From a virus, in IMG/VR virus record IMGVR_UViG_3300047564_000244, positions 1-49,571 of that record: a stretch of DNA of 49,571 bases; one strand, 5' to 3'. A program made the translations under genes and the position numbers. The notes below the pieces were generated by a model. That model saw only the letters and a list, made by a program, of their open reading frames with translations, did no database searches and was not told the DNA's origin. Of the stretch, positions 17,801 through 25,447 are shown one piece after another. How positions within the stretch are numbered: the stretch's first letter is position 1; every line of letters begins with the position of its first letter.

Positions 17801-18681
17801 GCCTGCGCCATTTCAGGCACAGCTTCAGTAGCTCCTGCGGTAGCCGAACGGCGTAATAGCCCAGGTGCCGCAGCCTCAATCCCTTCTTGAGCCGCCTTCT
17901 GAGTAAAGCGTTTCAGGAGAAGATCTTCAACACCGATCTTACCGGCTATACCACCAAGCACCGTACCCGCTAAAACTTGGCCCCAGTTTTCTCCTGTGTA
18001 GGACTGAGCTTCACGAGCTTTACGCTCGGCGACTTTAGGATCTTCCCCAGAATCTGTGAGTGCGCCTTTAACAGCTTCGTAGATCGTGCCTTTGACAGTA
18101 CCAGCACCCATTGCCCCGCCGAGTCCAGTCTGTACTGCACCGACACCTGCTGCTCCTAATCTGGCAACTGAACCAAGAAGACCACCGACAACAATCGGTG
18201 CGGCAGTGCCAAGAGCTTGGGAGAGCATATCAACAGGCGCAGTAGCAAAGGCTTGGACTGCGGCAACAAGCTGATCACCAATGCCTTTATCTTCGGCATC
18301 TTTCATGATCTGAGCTATCTTTTTCTGATCGTTTTTAGCCTGTGCTGAATACAACTCACCGAGCATATCCTCCATGCCACGGTAGGCTTGCGATACAACA
18401 TTATCAGGCCCAAAAGCATCCGCAATCATGCGGATACCCTGCGCGGCACCGCGTGCTATACCAATAGGTACGTCTGCTACTTGGCGTAAGAAGGACTGCT
18501 TTTCTGGCGCTGGTGTAGCTATTTGCTGATCTAAAGCAGCAAATTGTTTTTCTCTTTCTTCAGCTCGTTTACGGCGTATCTGTTGTTGAACAAAACCAAA
18601 TAATTGTTTTTGAGATGCGTTTTCTGGTCCTTCTATTTCATAGATTTGACCATCAGGGGCTTCAATTTCATAGATACGCAT
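11866..18681 (-). CDS. giant polyvalent virion protein with zincin motif
   Basis: This encodes 2271 residues, probably carried in the particle and ejected with DNA. It starts MRIYEIEAPDGQIYEIEGPE. Residues about 150-200 are Gly/Ala-rich and hydrophobic (VVGGLLGSVARLGAAGVGA). About 455-605 is low-complexity Gln/Thr/Ala. A metalloprotease signature H982-E-L-V-H986 follows, with E1041 (NVYEFISYG) as possible third ligand. From about 1670 (RYNPAFAPMDFLRN) the protein resembles the large polyvalent protein domain LPD38. A membrane-like segment lies near 1925-1948 (AAAVSATLFGVGAATFMMAA). It is the last gene of the late operon. The middle part of the gene is more AT-rich than either end. Confidence 0.85.
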   Translation of the reverse strand: MRIYEIEAPDGQIYEIEGPENASQKQLFGFVQQQIRRKRAEEREKQFAALDQQIATPAPEKQSFLRQVADVPIGIARGAAQGIRMIADAFGPDNVVSQAYRGMEDMLGELYSAQAKNDQKKIAQIMKDAEDKGIGDQLVAAVQAFATAPVDMLSQALGTAAPIVVGGLLGSVARLGAAGVGAVQTGLGGAMGAGTVKGTIYEAVKGALTDSGEDPKVAERKAREAQSYTGENWGQVLAGTVLGGIAGKIGVEDLLLKRFTQKAAQEGIEAAAPGLLRRSATAGATEAVPEMAQAGQEQLAENVALQRAGFDVPTFRGVAGQAALEGLAGAGLGAGLGALPGTTPRDQQAEEFRRTLKDQEQETTTEETDEAQKKAKKLKLEDLDPAQVQTTLKDLERFTIDPEALKERGVKNEIKNSLRLLGLPETQVKGFLRAKNNQELVNALTKFLTPKPATEEKQGEQLDQVDQQPSGTGTDLSVRPGGETTTGRAAPPSTDGMGSATDASQQVGVGAQQPDIALAQQQAPATQQGTLSVVTSPEAQQKEEAREEAPAQGAAVAGAAATTTEPVVETKPKDLSDKRAAAKAALEARKKAAKDKGALSIKASEEARLKEIEETLSEEELDFVNSVRDELRRNKPVDPEDFNFASEILRPFDEPRYAQQRDRVAILYEDAAERGSKDLKTRGLPKLFRDLTLEEKKAGVEKGGKLTADEREVFMDALGKDFTPAGATKALAKLSDYRDKKKVFTDEAGERSDIVANSIAAYEINRKIESKLRKLNLPSFADLTEDEQQAYLSEAPLKGEVTGQQIIKGFDAIQNYNESSGAEEVTQKELDEGKAESAYEKAQREIQAEKLGMAGTELPTEISTAVKQGDLKTVVDYLASSAKGYKRKQPYTGTSFLQAVTGATRLSGAINRGIASLIRDLGGIDTKIRYIPTLSKDTTTRKEAERILRSEGKSSTFIADYDPRTDTLTITDRALNETALMHELVHAVTVKMMYKYLKGDRAGMSDIQKRAAQDIIKIYNAAKRNPGIKGSFPNAFENVYEFISYGLSDPNMQTALRKMPSPIPTTKLPSTWSTLVDRIADLLGIKGLLKVLRITPKEFVPTRKRELYDSIQALRDTVEERVEPSIENVEALEELEAIAEEEYQIPDIEVQQIEYGKSGRKKGEKRPSEKPQKISKQEYESRINRLVDAAIIAGRDDTSAAQTDVANIELNEQNALFDLMANFEQILSVPEAIPEFDKSLQITDAEADKTIKETGDRFVSKMEAEKPTLATKTRALKDAFNKDGRTRIIEQAQNYRYRIDRINNILRRVGKLISFGKDQNNLGTALATSAGRAENAYQKYFYTDISKANDMLADLAKSMGITVQDALARLHMYAIHLHDPERRKIKYLREVPLADNQAVRDRDSIMKDVIKIDRNKLGDAAAKQEAQKLLAKLEALVAAKGVKTSPLFDMNNEAYNTLGPYSLDQIEAFGQAFKGGNVAKASKLIDTLKKIEQTTIDLNKKSNYFSPPVQNLVDFYDFKFYFPFKGRPDTGPSDYQLDYFGQNVGGDLQDKQEAFDGRISDADNPILNILNEASKSAMRLGRHEAGVTLSIKNLIDSKIISGKPVKTVTFEQRFDNKLNEELKRGVKNIFHYLPDGKIQIYEINDKQLLEAIKRPLRDDNWFIDSLGKATSMFGQMHTRYNPAFAPMDFLRNLFTYAGVLGAETSGKRGLQVMSEMAGILAKNGFTKTAKYSLAFSRGNKAEMARLAKSDPFYKDLNDYYELGGRVAYLQGITIKDNLTDAVNAADRNGIIKSLSGANKFFDAWLDMFEMSTRIAAYRTMRDQFVAEGMPIEQAKIEAVAYAKNLANFEKTGIRGKELGAFFMFFRPAATGAVRAYEALSPALDYFKSDEELKKIVKKEAEDVGKLTDADINKLVKEYRNRTKSAAAVSATLFGVGAATFMMAAAMAGDDDEGRNKVLTDDAARWVRNARFNTGIQSGGKDIVLQIPWGFGPGAFASVGAQIAAFASGSQSFGQFINNVLDAGAESFMPIPISKINKFEHPVEAALDSVLPSALKPLFEWAMNMDGLGREIYNNRQSRNNDAYTGGDNIPEFFKDAARLLYNMSDGKIDVSPNTMYFFSNNYLDGVSRLASWSYNTAHTIAGNRDFDFKTDTLLLDAYLKAPSNYDARQFSEVEKEIKNLERRYRAYTSSGDAERIADYFQEHPYDKSVIDYYNKFNGQLNKLRELANKTRTNTNLTIKERQDQVRVLIDNQNKLKSAFVQSVAAYGIEPD

Positions 18682-18690
18682 AGCAAACCT

Positions 18691-20601
18691 TTACTGTGCA
18701 GGTCTTGTACCACGAAGTTTAAACCCAGAAGTATCGCCACCAACATCACCTATTAAAGGCGCATATGTGTCATCTATACCTTGAATTATTAATTTCTTAC
18801 GAGCCATTAAATTGTTTTTCATTTTTTGTTGATCTGGATTTAGTTTGCCGCCTTGCATAACTTCAAACTCAGATAATTTATTAAGTTGAGCGTCAACTTC
18901 TTTTGTAGCATCAGAAATCTCTTGCCTTCTAAGCCCCATGTAACGTGCTTTAGCTTGATCGTCTCTGTATTCTTTTCTTCCTTCTTCAGCTTCTCTTCGT
19001 GATCTTTCAGAAGCAGCAGTTTGCTCACGAGTAGCTTTAATTTGCTCTTCCCCAAGATATTTTTTGAGACGTAGTCCTTCTTCAGTAAGGGCAACACTTT
19101 CATAACTTTGGGCAAGATCAATAGTGGCTTTAGCCATACTATTTTTAGCAGCGTCAAAAGCTGTTTGTTTTCTCTCTACATTTTCGTAGGCTGCTGCTGA
19201 TTTAGTACGCGCCGCAGTTTGCTCAGCTACAGCAAGATCACGTTGGAGCTTATCGTACTCTTTACGCTGTTTTTGAAGATCTTTAACGTCTTGTGCAAAG
19301 CCTTTCATAGCTTCGCTAGCACCCTTACCAATATTTGCAAAAGCATATGGGGATGTACCACCCATGATTGCTAGACCAGCTTCAAGTAATCGTAAGTTAG
19401 CCGCTTCGCTACGATCTCCTTTTAACGCTTCTTTAGCTTCTTCAAGTTTAAGAGATTGTTTTTGAAAAAACTCAGGATCAACCCCTGCCGCTACGTCGGC
19501 TGCTTTCATCCTTTTAACTTCTTGTTCTGCTGTAGTTACTTCCGGTAATTTCATTAAATTACGTACTTGCGATTCAGCTCTATCCATGTAACCCGCATAC
19601 GGCTGCGCATCCATTCCTTCTACCACAGGTCTTACCTGCGCTGATGTCGGTGTTGAGGTAGCGGCAGGTTTGGCAGTAGATGGTTGTTTTGTTTTATCTT
19701 GCGGTTTTGTTTCAGCTCTAGGAGAAATGATAGAAGACAAATTAACCGCAAATGGCTCATCTCCTCTACTGGCAACAATACTTCCAGGCTGTATTGGCAT
19801 GTCTGGACGAGGACCAATTACACGAGAAGGTTGAGCTACTGAAGTAGTATCTAAAGGACGCCCAAGATAAGCCCCTTGGCCTTGAGCACCTGCAAGAGCC
19901 ATCAGACCAGCAGTTCTTGTTGATGAATCTTGGCTAGATCTAGGTAAAGTGATAGCCCCTTCTCCCCCGCCTAATGGCATTTGTGCGCTTGGTAATTGGG
20001 AAGTAAAAGCACGCGGCCTAGGGGATAAAGGAGTACCTTGAAAACTAACTTTTGGAGGAGGTAGGCTTTCTCCAGGAGTATTTGCTATGTTAGCGTCGTA
20101 ATAGTTTGAAAGTTCATCATAATTCAAAGTAGGATTAACTTTTCTAGCTGATGCTATCCATTTTTCTTTTGTATCACCGCCCTTAGAGAACGCAATCATG
20201 CCGCCATCAGCATAGTCAAACATGTTGTCAGGCACGGGTAGGCCGGAGATGCCACGCTCCATCGCAGGTGAGGGCACTTGGTTATTACTGATGGCAACCT
20301 GACCACCGTAGGCCATACCGACTGGAGCTTGTTGCGGTGCAGCAGGTGGAGGCATAGCGGGTTGTGGGGGCGGTGCCATCCCAGTGTCTTGAGCGACTGT
20401 CGTGCCAGACGGTGGTTGAGTGTTTGCAGCGACAATCCGTTGGATCGTCATCATCGCCATGAGTGCAGTCGTGGGGTCAATCTTCCCCGCAGCAGCGTCC
20501 ATCTTCAGGCGTTGCACGTTAGATCCGTAGGTGGCGACAATGTCACCAACCGTACGATCTGCGGTCCTATTGACCGCTTTTTCTAGTGTCCGAAGGCTCA
20601 T
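18691..20601 (-). CDS. large virion protein with coiled coil
   Basis: This encodes 636 residues; GGGGG precedes the ATG. The N-terminus is helical (MSLRTLEKAVNRTADRTVG). Residues about 60-130 are Pro/Gln-rich, followed by YADGGMIAFSKGGD, a Gly-rich signature often seen in phage internal proteins. About 350-600 is a long charged coiled coil rich in Ala, Glu, Lys and Arg (TAASERSRREAEEGRKE). I cannot name a homologue. Position between the giant protein and a Gln-rich protein suggests an internal or ejected virion component. Confidence 0.75.
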   Translation of the reverse strand: MSLRTLEKAVNRTADRTVGDIVATYGSNVQRLKMDAAAGKIDPTTALMAMMTIQRIVAANTQPPSGTTVAQDTGMAPPPQPAMPPPAAPQQAPVGMAYGGQVAISNNQVPSPAMERGISGLPVPDNMFDYADGGMIAFSKGGDTKEKWIASARKVNPTLNYDELSNYYDANIANTPGESLPPPKVSFQGTPLSPRPRAFTSQLPSAQMPLGGGEGAITLPRSSQDSSTRTAGLMALAGAQGQGAYLGRPLDTTSVAQPSRVIGPRPDMPIQPGSIVASRGDEPFAVNLSSIISPRAETKPQDKTKQPSTAKPAATSTPTSAQVRPVVEGMDAQPYAGYMDRAESQVRNLMKLPEVTTAEQEVKRMKAADVAAGVDPEFFQKQSLKLEEAKEALKGDRSEAANLRLLEAGLAIMGGTSPYAFANIGKGASEAMKGFAQDVKDLQKQRKEYDKLQRDLAVAEQTAARTKSAAAYENVERKQTAFDAAKNSMAKATIDLAQSYESVALTEEGLRLKKYLGEEQIKATREQTAASERSRREAEEGRKEYRDDQAKARYMGLRRQEISDATKEVDAQLNKLSEFEVMQGGKLNPDQQKMKNNLMARKKLIIQGIDDTYAPLIGDVGGDTSGFKLRGTRPAQ

Positions 20602-21728
20602 TTTGGACCCCCGCCAAGCATGTTATACAGCCCAATCCCTGTCAAGCCCAAGCCAGTCAACTGACTAGCAAAGCTCGGTGGGGGTGTAGTTGCCGTTTGT
20701 GTTGATGCCTGCATGGGGATACCCCGCAGTAAGTTAGAGAGTTGGCCCACTTGCGTCTGCCCATACTGCGCTTGATCCATAAGCATACCGCGTTGTGCGT
20801 CCATCTTCTGTTGCTCGACAGCGCGTTGTAAATCACCAAACGCGCCTTGTGTCTTAAGCGTATCAAGTTCTGCTGCACGCTGTTGTGTACCAAGCTGACC
20901 AAACGTACCTGCTAAACCTGTAAGCCCTTGCGCCGCTCCCAATCTGGTTTGGGCTGCTTGTTGTTGTGCTGCTTGATTAGCTAACTGCGACTGTAAGTTT
21001 TGACCTGCACCAAGTTGTTGCACACCAAGTGAGGATTGTAGATTTTGTACATCCACACCCATTTGTGCTGCGCGATCTCTTTCAAACTGTTGCTGTGCGT
21101 TTTCAAACGCAGACTGTAGACCTTTAGCTTGAATATCCGCTAACGTGTTCTGCAACCCTGTTTCCCGTTGCCCTTGCAGTAAAGCTTGTCTTGCACCGCC
21201 ATAAGTGCCTTGCCGCGCCGCAGATAGATTTTGACCGAGCTGAGCCTGTTTAGCAGCAGTTAGTGCCGCTGTCTGCTGTCTATCAACAACAGCCTGCATG
21301 TACGGAGACATGTAATTTTGAGCTTCAGTAGAACTAAACTGCCGAGCTGGACCCATTTGAAAGGTCGTTAAATCAGGGGCAGCAACGCCTAAACTTTGGA
21401 AATTTTGTAATGCTTGCAGCCCTGACCCCGCTGCTTGCCCAGCTTGCGTACCCAGTCCATATTGTTCGGGCGTTGCACTCATTGCTCCTAACTGCTGCCC
21501 AACTTGCGTCTGAAACGGCGAAAGTCCTGCAACACTACCTGCACCCATCAGCCCCGCTTGAATGACTGGTGAATATTGGGCTTGATAGGCAGCTTGACCA
21601 CTTAAGCCACCTGGATAGATAGCCGATATACCCCGCTCTATAAGCCCAGGTTTACCTGCTTCACCCGCATAAAACGGTTTAAGTACGTCGGGAATATCGC
21701 TCTGTAAAACTTGTGTCGTCGTAGTCAT
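20598..21728 (-). CDS. Gln/Ala-rich virion protein, ejection-protein-like
   Basis: This encodes 376 residues, very rich in Gln, Ala and Gly and almost free of charged clusters. Segments such as AARQGTYGGARQALLQGQRE and the surrounding alpha-helical Gln-rich stretches resemble internal or DNA-ejection proteins of podoviruses. The C-terminus is Gly/Leu-rich (TGLGLTGIGLYNMLGGG) and may contact membrane. Its stop overlaps the next gene start by four bases. Identification rests on composition and position only. Confidence 0.7.
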   Translation of the reverse strand: MTTTTQVLQSDIPDVLKPFYAGEAGKPGLIERGISAIYPGGLSGQAAYQAQYSPVIQAGLMGAGSVAGLSPFQTQVGQQLGAMSATPEQYGLGTQAGQAAGSGLQALQNFQSLGVAAPDLTTFQMGPARQFSSTEAQNYMSPYMQAVVDRQQTAALTAAKQAQLGQNLSAARQGTYGGARQALLQGQRETGLQNTLADIQAKGLQSAFENAQQQFERDRAAQMGVDVQNLQSSLGVQQLGAGQNLQSQLANQAAQQQAAQTRLGAAQGLTGLAGTFGQLGTQQRAAELDTLKTQGAFGDLQRAVEQQKMDAQRGMLMDQAQYGQTQVGQLSNLLRGIPMQASTQTATTPPPSFASQLTGLGLTGIGLYNMLGGGPK

Positions 21729-21738
21729 GACTATTTCC

Positions 21739-24669
21739 TCAAGCAGGCATCAAACGACCCGTATCTACTTCGGGCGGTTGTCTTGTTGTGCCATGCCGAG
21801 CCTTCCTAACTCGATCCATCATGGCGTAAAGTTTCTTAGACCCAGCGTTACTGGAGCCGTTACCTAGATCTGCAACAACGTCGGCAGGGATCACAAACTC
21901 ACCATCAGCGAGACGCGCCTCTTGAACACCCTCGATGGTAGCAGGCACACTATCACTCATACCATCCCCTGCGCCATTTATTGTGCGTGGTTCGTTAGCA
22001 GGTCCAGTGGCACCTCCGGCAACCATAGCGGCTATATCACCGCCCCCAGCGAATCCAACTGAGCCTAGCGTACGTAGAAAAAGTTGTCTAAATCGTTCGC
22101 GGTCTTCTTCAGTTCTAGCATTTGCCATTGCTTGTTGAAGCTCAAACTGATTCATCTCATCAGCAGCTTTGACCCCACCCATACCAACCGCAGCCGCGCC
22201 AGCAGCCATAGTAGGCGTTACTTGCTTACCAAATACCGACCCTTGTCCGGCGGTGAAGGCTTCCCTCGCACCTGGAGCACCTGTGGCCGAACCCATAGCG
22301 CCTTGCCCCACGGCTTGTATATTTTCTAAAAACTGTCCGGGCATTTGTGTAAGTGGGACATCGGCTATTGACTTGAATGTATTAACTGCGGGGGCTGCTC
22401 CACTACCCACCACATTTGCCGCCTGATCTGCAAACGCAGGATTCATCGACGTATCTATTTGCGGCACCGTAATATCTGGAGTTGGAGCGTTTGCAGCAGC
22501 GCCCGCCCCCTGTGCCAAACTACCCATGCCATAAGACATTAAGCCTGACATCAAACCACGTTTGAAATCAAACCCTTTACCCCCACTAACTGCACCCGAT
22601 AACCCGCTAATCAGGGCTTGAGCACCAAGACCAATACCTGTAAACGGCAGTACAAACGGTAAGACTTTGCCAACACCTTTTAATAACTTCTTCCAACTAA
22701 AGTATTCAGGTAATCCTGTCTGGGGGTTTATAGTACCCGCACCACCTGCGGCTTGTAGCATCTGAGCTTCTTCGGGGCTAATGTGAGCTAGCATCGTGTC
22801 GCCAAACCGACCTTTCTGTGCCATCTCTTGGGCATAGCCTTTCATGGCAATACTGCCCAGCCCTCGACCGACACCACCCCCTTCCGCAAAGTTTCGACGT
22901 TGCCGAGCTAATAACCCTTGATAAGCACCGACGTTATCTTCAGGAGTCATTTGAGCAAGTCGTACAGCTTCTAGTCCTTTAAGCTCAGGACCAAACAAAA
23001 CATTACGGGGAGTTTCAAATATTTTTTGTGCGCGGGCAGTTTCTAGAGTGACTGGAGTAATTCCAAAATCAGCTAAGGTGTACGCTTTTTCACCTGCCAT
23101 AACGTCACCGCCGTCAACAAACGCTATTGGCCCACCTTCACGCCCAACCACAACTTCGTCTTGTTTAGTGCCGGGTATATCCGTTGCGGTCGTACCCTGC
23201 CCTGTTGTAGTTACAGTTGACGCAGAAGGAAACATCGCTCGGGCAGCTATAAGATCATCAGCTGTAATCCCGTAATCTTTCATCGCACCTGCTACATCCT
23301 GCGGCCCCAAACCTAAGTCCAAAGCAGCAGCAATATTGCCGTAGTATGTTTTAGGGTCCATGCCTTGTGCTCTAGCTGCGGCAAGTCCACCTTGGCTAGG
23401 TGCTGTAAACCCAGGGGAGGTGTATGAAAGCGCAGGAGCCTTACGTGCTTCAGGAATAGCTAACAACCCCTTACCTTTAGCAACTGCGGCATCATAGTCA
23501 GTCAACGTGAAATCAGGAAACCCCACTCGTTGACCACGCAACGCATTATTAGCCAGTGAAACTGTCTGTTCAGGGGTTAGCCCACGGTTGCGTGCATACT
23601 CAAGGATTCTTTGAGAAGCTAACGTATCATCAGCATCACCAGCATAGATAAAATTACGAAAAGCTTCCTCGGGTGTCGGTGCTCGCCCCATTGTGTAAGT
23701 TGGCATTGCTCCAGCCGAACCTGTTTTAGTACCCCCTAGTACTTGTTGATACGTACTAAGTGACGGACCTTTTGTAGGCATCACAAGCATATCGGCATAC
23801 TGCCCCGCAGTTCTTAATTGCGCCGGGAGTTTAGAAAAATCTACACGTTCGGCTGTTGTCGTAGATAATTCTTCTGGAGCGGTTGTACCTGACGATATAG
23901 TTTTAGATAACCCTGAAAGTCCTTTAAACCCTTGTTCTGCCGCAGACTTAACAGGCGCTGTAGTGTAGAGCTTCCCGCCGATGGGTACTTGTGTTGTAGT
24001 AACAACTTTATTATTAACTTTAGTCGTTACTTTTGATGGCTCAGGGGGCGTAAAGTTAGTTAATCCTGTAGGATCATAAGCAAATGTATTTGCAGCCGCA
24101 GCAAGTTGGTTGGGAGTAAGCGTTGTAGGGTCAACGCCTAATTTTGATAATGCTTGCTGAAGCCCCTGCTCTTGCATCGTTGCTTGACCGGCAGCGTAAG
24201 AAACCACCCCTGCGGGGGTGTCTAATGTGCTATCTGACCCTACCAAATAATCTATAACGTCTTCAGGAAGTGTTAACCCATTACCGTAGTTGCGAAGATC
24301 TTCGGTGGTTATATTTGGGTCATTTCTTGCAGATACTGTATTTTTAGCAACTTGAAGCGCAGTTGGGTCTGAAAACGCCAGCATCTCACCGGCAGTAATA
24401 TTGTTATCACCTAACTTAGTAAGCGTGTTTGCAATAGCTTTTTCATTTTCAACCGCTTGGTTAATAAATTTTGACGCGTTATCAGGTTCTGTAAACCCTC
24501 TACCTAAAGCGGCATTGATAGCTTGCTGTGCTACATCTTGCGGGATACCTAAATTTGCAGCGTAAGCAAGTAGTTCTGCTTCTCGCGCATCTAGCCCTGC
24601 TTGTGAATAGATACCCCTAAACTGGGCAGCGGCGGCGGTAGCTAAATCGTTAAATGCGTCTGATGCCAT
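21739..24669 (-). CDS. large virion protein with C-terminal 'DGEFVIPADVV' module
   Basis: This encodes 976 residues. The N-terminal 600 residues are Ala/Thr/Leu-rich with repeated short helices and loops (for example GIPQDVAQQAINAALGRGF, and GLTPEQTVSLANNALRG later). A Gly-rich hydrophobic stretch lies near 670-720. The C-terminus has RLADGEFVIPADVVADLGNG followed by a basic helix, a module repeatedly found at the end of phage structural proteins. It is probably an internal virion or tail-hub protein. No enzyme motif is seen. Confidence 0.75.
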   Translation of the reverse strand: MASDAFNDLATAAAAQFRGIYSQAGLDAREAELLAYAANLGIPQDVAQQAINAALGRGFTEPDNASKFINQAVENEKAIANTLTKLGDNNITAGEMLAFSDPTALQVAKNTVSARNDPNITTEDLRNYGNGLTLPEDVIDYLVGSDSTLDTPAGVVSYAAGQATMQEQGLQQALSKLGVDPTTLTPNQLAAAANTFAYDPTGLTNFTPPEPSKVTTKVNNKVVTTTQVPIGGKLYTTAPVKSAAEQGFKGLSGLSKTISSGTTAPEELSTTTAERVDFSKLPAQLRTAGQYADMLVMPTKGPSLSTYQQVLGGTKTGSAGAMPTYTMGRAPTPEEAFRNFIYAGDADDTLASQRILEYARNRGLTPEQTVSLANNALRGQRVGFPDFTLTDYDAAVAKGKGLLAIPEARKAPALSYTSPGFTAPSQGGLAAARAQGMDPKTYYGNIAAALDLGLGPQDVAGAMKDYGITADDLIAARAMFPSASTVTTTGQGTTATDIPGTKQDEVVVGREGGPIAFVDGGDVMAGEKAYTLADFGITPVTLETARAQKIFETPRNVLFGPELKGLEAVRLAQMTPEDNVGAYQGLLARQRRNFAEGGGVGRGLGSIAMKGYAQEMAQKGRFGDTMLAHISPEEAQMLQAAGGAGTINPQTGLPEYFSWKKLLKGVGKVLPFVLPFTGIGLGAQALISGLSGAVSGGKGFDFKRGLMSGLMSYGMGSLAQGAGAAANAPTPDITVPQIDTSMNPAFADQAANVVGSGAAPAVNTFKSIADVPLTQMPGQFLENIQAVGQGAMGSATGAPGAREAFTAGQGSVFGKQVTPTMAAGAAAVGMGGVKAADEMNQFELQQAMANARTEEDRERFRQLFLRTLGSVGFAGGGDIAAMVAGGATGPANEPRTINGAGDGMSDSVPATIEGVQEARLADGEFVIPADVVADLGNGSSNAGSKKLYAMMDRVRKARHGTTRQPPEVDTGRLMPA

Positions 24670-24677
24670 GATTTATC

Positions 24678-25445
24678 TCACGTAATAGTTACAGTTGGCG
24701 CATAACCAGCTAGTGTAAGAGACTTTGTTGGGTTAATTACGAATCGGTTAGGAATAGCAGAAACCCATGACAGCGTTGCAATTACAGAAGGAATGGCCGG
24801 TCTACTTGGACTAGACGAAGTAGGTAACGTTTGGATACTAACAGCGACATTGTCAGTTTTCCACATGATTTCTACGTAGTCTCTGGCGTTTAACTCTGTA
24901 AAAAAATTAAGTGCGGCAATTAAGTGCCCGTCTACACCACCATGACTGTTTGGCACGGAGTATCTAGAATTTGAATTCGCTATGTTTGTACCGTTTTTTC
25001 TAAACCAAATATCTATGTCATGAATTTGCGAATCAGTATTAACGAATTGAATACTAAATTGAAGATTATATAAACCGCTTACATAAGGAGTAATTCTTGA
25101 ACTATCCTCAACAAAAACTCCGTTTGAATAATCAGTTGTGTTGTACGTTACTGGATAAGCAGTTGTTGTATTCGCAGCAATTTGATCAGTGCTATCTTGA
25201 AACGCGCCGTAGGGTACAACCAGTCCAGATCCAAACCCCGAAAGCGTGCTTGCGGTTACACTGTCCCCGCTAAAAGTCCCCCCAATAAACTGATTAGCAC
25301 GATAAGACTGTGACTCGTTAGGGGACAAAGAATCAAGACGGTTAAAGTACAAACGCAACGTACGAACAAGTTCATTTTGCTGCCGCACATCATATTGAGG
25401 GGCGGGTAGTGGTAGCGCAGGTGCTCTAAAACCAACAAGCGCCAT
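24678..25445 (-). CDS. tail/virion protein with C1q-like jelly-roll
   Basis: This encodes 255 residues. AGAGG precedes the ATG. After a helical head (QNELVRTLRLYFNRLD) the protein turns beta-rich. The segment SGLYNLQFSIQFVN, then DIDIWFRKNGTNI, HGG and RDYVEIMWKTD follows the pattern of C1q/TNF-like jelly-roll domains found in marine phage tail proteins. Such domains usually form trimers exposed on the particle. It lies directly after the tail nozzle gene, consistent with a tail appendage. Confidence 0.75.
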   Translation of the reverse strand: MALVGFRAPALPLPAPQYDVRQQNELVRTLRLYFNRLDSLSPNESQSYRANQFIGGTFSGDSVTASTLSGFGSGLVVPYGAFQDSTDQIAANTTTAYPVTYNTTDYSNGVFVEDSSRITPYVSGLYNLQFSIQFVNTDSQIHDIDIWFRKNGTNIANSNSRYSVPNSHGGVDGHLIAALNFFTELNARDYVEIMWKTDNVAVSIQTLPTSSSPSRPAIPSVIATLSWVSAIPNRFVINPTKSLTLAGYAPTVTIT

Positions 25446-25447
25446 GC